64,000 nucleotides of DNA from Chromohalobacter israelensis (GTDB lineage: Bacteria > Pseudomonadota > Gammaproteobacteria > Pseudomonadales > Halomonadaceae). The notes below the pieces were generated by a model that was given only the letters and a program-made list of their open reading frames with translations, did no database searches and had not been told where the DNA came from. A program made the position numbers and the translations under genes. The stretch covers positions 1 through 64,000 of the forward strand of contig JQNW01000007.1 of NCBI GenBank assembly GCA_000761475.1, written 5' to 3'. Positions 61,452 to 64,000 of this stretch are shown piece by piece (within the stretch, counting starts at the first letter, position 1; the number at the start of each line of letters is the position of its first letter).

Positions 61452-62215
61452 TTCATCCCACCGCCCTCGTCGACCCCAGTGCGCGTGTGTCCGATGACGT
61501 CGACATCGGCCCGTTCTGCGTGATCGGCCCCGAGGTGGAAATCGGGGACGGCACGGTCATCGGTCCGCATGTGGTCATCAAGGGCCCCACGCGGCTGGGC
61601 AAGCGCAATCGTATCTTTCAGTTCGCCTCCGTGGGCGAGGACTGTCAGGACAAGAAGTACGCCGGAGAAGCCACCCGCCTGGAGATGGGCGACGACAACG
61701 TCGTGCGCGAAGGCGTGACGCTGCATCGCGGCACGGTGCAGGACAAGGCCGTGACCACCATCGGCTCGCGCAATCTCTTCATGGCGTACTCCCACGTCGG
61801 CCATGACTGCGTGATCGGCGACGACTGCATCCTGGCCAATCAGGCTACCCTGGCGGGGCATGTCACGCTCGGCAACTTCGCGATCCTCGGCGGACTGTCG
61901 GCGATTCACCAGTTCTGCCACATGGGAGAGCACGCCATGGCCGGCGGCGGCTCGATCATCACCAAGGACGTTCCGGCTTACGTCATCGTCAACGGCAACC
62001 CGGCGCAGACCCATGGGCTCAACCTGGTGGGGCTCAAGCGGCGCGGCTTCGAACGCGATGCGCTGCGCGCACTGGGCGACGCCTATCGCATCGTCTATCG
62101 TCAGGGCCTGACCATGGAACAGGCGATCGAACGTCTCGAAAACGATTTCGCCGTTCCCGAGGTGGAGACCTTCCTCGCGTCACTCAAGACGTCCCAGCGC
62201 GGGATCACGCGCTAA
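61448..62215 (+). CDS. lpxA: UDP-N-acetylglucosamine acyltransferase
   Basis: First step of lipid A synthesis, 255 residues. The start is TTG 61448 in a TTGA overlap with fabZ, giving [20 protein letters not shown]. Hexapeptide repeats form the beta-helix; the catalytic His is in [16 protein letters not shown], and [16 protein letters not shown] is conserved. The rare TTG start with coupling probably keeps its level tied to fabZ, which competes for the same hydroxyacyl-ACP. Confidence 0.95.
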   Translation: MIHPTALVDPSARVSDDVDIGPFCVIGPEVEIGDGTVIGPHVVIKGPTRLGKRNRIFQFASVGEDCQDKKYAGEATRLEMGDDNVVREGVTLHRGTVQDKAVTTIGSRNLFMAYSHVGHDCVIGDDCILANQATLAGHVTLGNFAILGGLSAIHQFCHMGEHAMAGGGSIITKDVPAYVIVNGNPAQTHGLNLVGLKRRGFERDALRALGDAYRIVYRQGLTMEQAIERLENDFAVPEVETFLASLKTSQRGITR

Positions 62216-62227
62216 ACGGAATCTGCC

Positions 62228-63388
62228 ATGCGTATTTACCTGGTCGCGGGAGAGCTGTCGGGCGACATCCTGGGCGCCGGGCTGATGCAAGCGTTGAAAC
62301 GCCGCCACCCCGATGCCGAATTTCGCGGCATCGGCGGGCCACGCATGCTGGCCGAGGGCATGCAGTCGCTTTATCCGCTGGAAACGCTGTCGGTCATGGG
62401 GCTGGTCGAGGTGCTCAAGCATCTGCCGGGTCTGATCAAGGTCCGCCGCCATCTGCGGCGTGACGCCCTGGCCTGGCAGCCGGACGTGATGATCGGCATC
62501 GATGCCCCGGACTTCAATCTGGGACTCGAGCGCCAGCTGCGCGCCACCGGCATGCGTACCGTCCACTACGTCAGTCCTTCAGTGTGGGCCTGGCGCCAGG
62601 GGCGCGTGAAGACCATCGCCCGGTCGGTCGATGCCATGCTGACCTTTCTGCCCTTCGAGGCGGCCTTCTATGCACGGCACCAGGTACCGGTGGCCTTCGT
62701 CGGGCATCCCCTGGCCGACGAGCTGCCGCTGGTCAACGACCGTCAGGCGGCGCGCACCGCATTGGGCTTGTCGTCCACTGCGCCGCTGCTGGCCGTGCTG
62801 CCGGGGTCGCGTGGCAACGAGATCCGCTTTCTGGGACCGACTTTCCTGGACAGTGCCGTCTGGCTGCGCGAGCGCGTGCCGGGCCTGCAGGTGGTGATTC
62901 CTGCGGCCTCTCCGGCACGCCGACAGGAACTCGAGGTCTTGCTCGCCACGCATCCGGCTCGCGAGTTCGTGCATCTGCGCGACGGCGAGTCGCGCCAGGC
63001 AATGACCGCGGCCGACGCGGTGCTGCTGGCTTCCGGCACCGCGGCGCTCGAAGCCATGCTATGTCATCGTCCCATGGTGGTGGCCTACAAGATGGCGGCT
63101 GCGACGCACTGGCTGGCCAAGCGCATGGTCAAGACCGAGTGGATCTCGCTGCCCAACCTGATCGCCCAGGAAACCCTGGTGCCCGAGCTGGTGCAGGAAG
63201 ATGCGTCCTGTGAGGCGATCGGCGAGGCGCTGCTGACGTGGCTGGGCGACGAGACGCATCGCCAGGCCACGGAAACGCGTTTCGCTGCGCTGCACGCCAC
63301 CCTCCAGCGTGGGGCCAGCGAGCGCGCCGCCGAGGCCATCGACAGCCTGGTCGTTCACGGACGCTTGCCCGAGGAGCCCACCGCATGA
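62228..63388 (+). CDS. lpxB: Lipid-A-disaccharide synthase
   Basis: GT19 glycosyltransferase joining UDP-diacylglucosamine and lipid X, 386 residues. It shows [65 protein letters not shown] and [20 protein letters not shown]. The stop overlaps rnhB by ATGA. Confidence 0.96.
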   Translation: MRIYLVAGELSGDILGAGLMQALKRRHPDAEFRGIGGPRMLAEGMQSLYPLETLSVMGLVEVLKHLPGLIKVRRHLRRDALAWQPDVMIGIDAPDFNLGLERQLRATGMRTVHYVSPSVWAWRQGRVKTIARSVDAMLTFLPFEAAFYARHQVPVAFVGHPLADELPLVNDRQAARTALGLSSTAPLLAVLPGSRGNEIRFLGPTFLDSAVWLRERVPGLQVVIPAASPARRQELEVLLATHPAREFVHLRDGESRQAMTAADAVLLASGTAALEAMLCHRPMVVAYKMAAATHWLAKRMVKTEWISLPNLIAQETLVPELVQEDASCEAIGEALLTWLGDETHRQATETRFAALHATLQRGASERAAEAIDSLVVHGRLPEEPTA

Positions 63389-63987
63389 CGGATTTTCCGC
63401 CACTGGTGATCGACTACCACGGCTCGCGCCTGGCGGGTGTCGACGAAGTCGGTCGCGGCCCCCTGGTGGGGGCCGTGGTCGCGGCCGCCGTGATCCTCGA
63501 TCCGACTCGTCCCATCGAGGGGCTGGCCGATTCCAAGACCCTCAGCGAGAAACGCCGCCTGGCCCTGGCGGACGCCATCCGCGAGCAGGCCGCGGCGTGC
63601 GCGGTGGCCGAGGCGTCCGCCGAGGAGATCGATGCGCTCAATATCTTTCATGCCACGCACCTGGCCATGCGCCGGGCCATCGATGCCTTGCCGGTGACGG
63701 CGGAATATCTGCTGGTGGACGGCAATCGGATGCCGGGGCATCATGTGCCGGGGCAGTGCGTGGTCAAGGGCGACCGCCGCCATGCGGCGATCGGGGCCGC
63801 CTCGATTCTCGCCAAGGTGACGCGCGACGCCCAGATGGTCGCGCTGCACGAACGCCACCCCGAGTATGGTTTCGCGCGCCACAAGGGCTATCCTACCCGA
63901 GAGCATCTCGCGGCCCTCGAACGCCTGGGGCCGTTGGAGGAACACCGCCGCTCCTTTGCGCCGGTCAAGCAATGGCAGCTGCTGTAG
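63385..63987 (+). CDS. rnhB: Ribonuclease HII
   Basis: Cleaves RNA in RNA-DNA hybrids and misincorporated ribonucleotides, 200 residues. The catalytic acidic residues lie in [20 protein letters not shown] (Asp-Glu) and [10 protein letters not shown] (Asp), with [20 protein letters not shown] beyond. ATG 63385 overlaps lpxB by 4 bp. A longer in-frame extension inside lpxB is not used. Last gene in the window. Confidence 0.95.
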   Translation: MTDFPPLVIDYHGSRLAGVDEVGRGPLVGAVVAAAVILDPTRPIEGLADSKTLSEKRRLALADAIREQAAACAVAEASAEEIDALNIFHATHLAMRRAIDALPVTAEYLLVDGNRMPGHHVPGQCVVKGDRRHAAIGAASILAKVTRDAQMVALHERHPEYGFARHKGYPTREHLAALERLGPLEEHRRSFAPVKQWQLL

Positions 63988-64000
63988 TCCCACGCCGCGC

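Overview
The window is GC-rich gammaproteobacterial chromosome and is best explained as a halophile of the Halomonadaceae, close to Chromohalobacter. The evidence is an ectoine hydroxylase (EctD) behind a strong Shine-Dalgarno, a glycine-betaine-type binding protein, a monomeric isocitrate dehydrogenase, and housekeeping blocks in the usual gammaproteobacterial order (dapC-yffB-dapD-dapE; glnD-map / rpsB-tsf-pyrH-frr-uppS-cdsA-dxr-rseP-bamA-skp-lpxD-fabZ-lpxA-lpxB-rnhB). The species is inferred; no 16S gene is present.

Positions 1-8.6 kb are an accessory, insertion-scarred stretch. A TPP-dependent decarboxylase/oxidase pseudogene is split by a complete IS3-family element with a 3-bp target duplication and also carries an independent frameshift. 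A decayed IS30-family element follows, still bounded by 13-bp inverted repeats. After icd (minus strand), an IS1380-family element with a 5-bp target duplication sits inside what looks like a CsrB/RsmZ-type sRNA gene: promoter, about nine GGA motifs, several in hairpin loops, and a terminator. That element's transposase has lost the segment that normally carries the third catalytic residue. A tRNA-Thr(CGU) gene follows.

Positions 8.9-14.4 kb encode a Tat-exported PaoABC-type molybdenum aldehyde oxidoreductase, convergent with its maturation genes (MocA-like cytidylyltransferase and XdhC). Positions 14.5-24.4 kb form one long minus-strand catabolic unit with a divergent GlxA/AraC-type regulator. 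In transcription order it holds a gamma-butyrobetaine-hydroxylase-like (TmpA-like) dioxygenase, a PhnZ/TmpB-like HD-domain oxygenase, an AruI-like 2-ketoarginine decarboxylase, a glycine-betaine-type binding protein, an AruH-like arginine:pyruvate transaminase, and a complete polar-amino-acid ABC transporter. The first three genes overlap by 4 bp each. This mix of putative C-P-bond oxygenases with arginine-transaminase-pathway enzymes is the most likely undescribed metabolic system here.

Positions 24.6-43.9 kb hold ectD, an FAH-family hydrolase, biosynthetic arginine decarboxylase (speA), a thrB-type kinase, polA, an iron(III) ABC transporter whose ATPase gene is inverted between the other two, an EmrAB-type efflux pair, slyX, a membrane-anchored cold-shock-domain protein and the succinylase-branch lysine genes. 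From 43.9 kb to the end the window is conserved core: dapC, glnD, map, then the translation, isoprenoid and lipid-A genes on the plus strand. The rpsB leader and a hairpin leader before fabZ are the visible regulatory features there.
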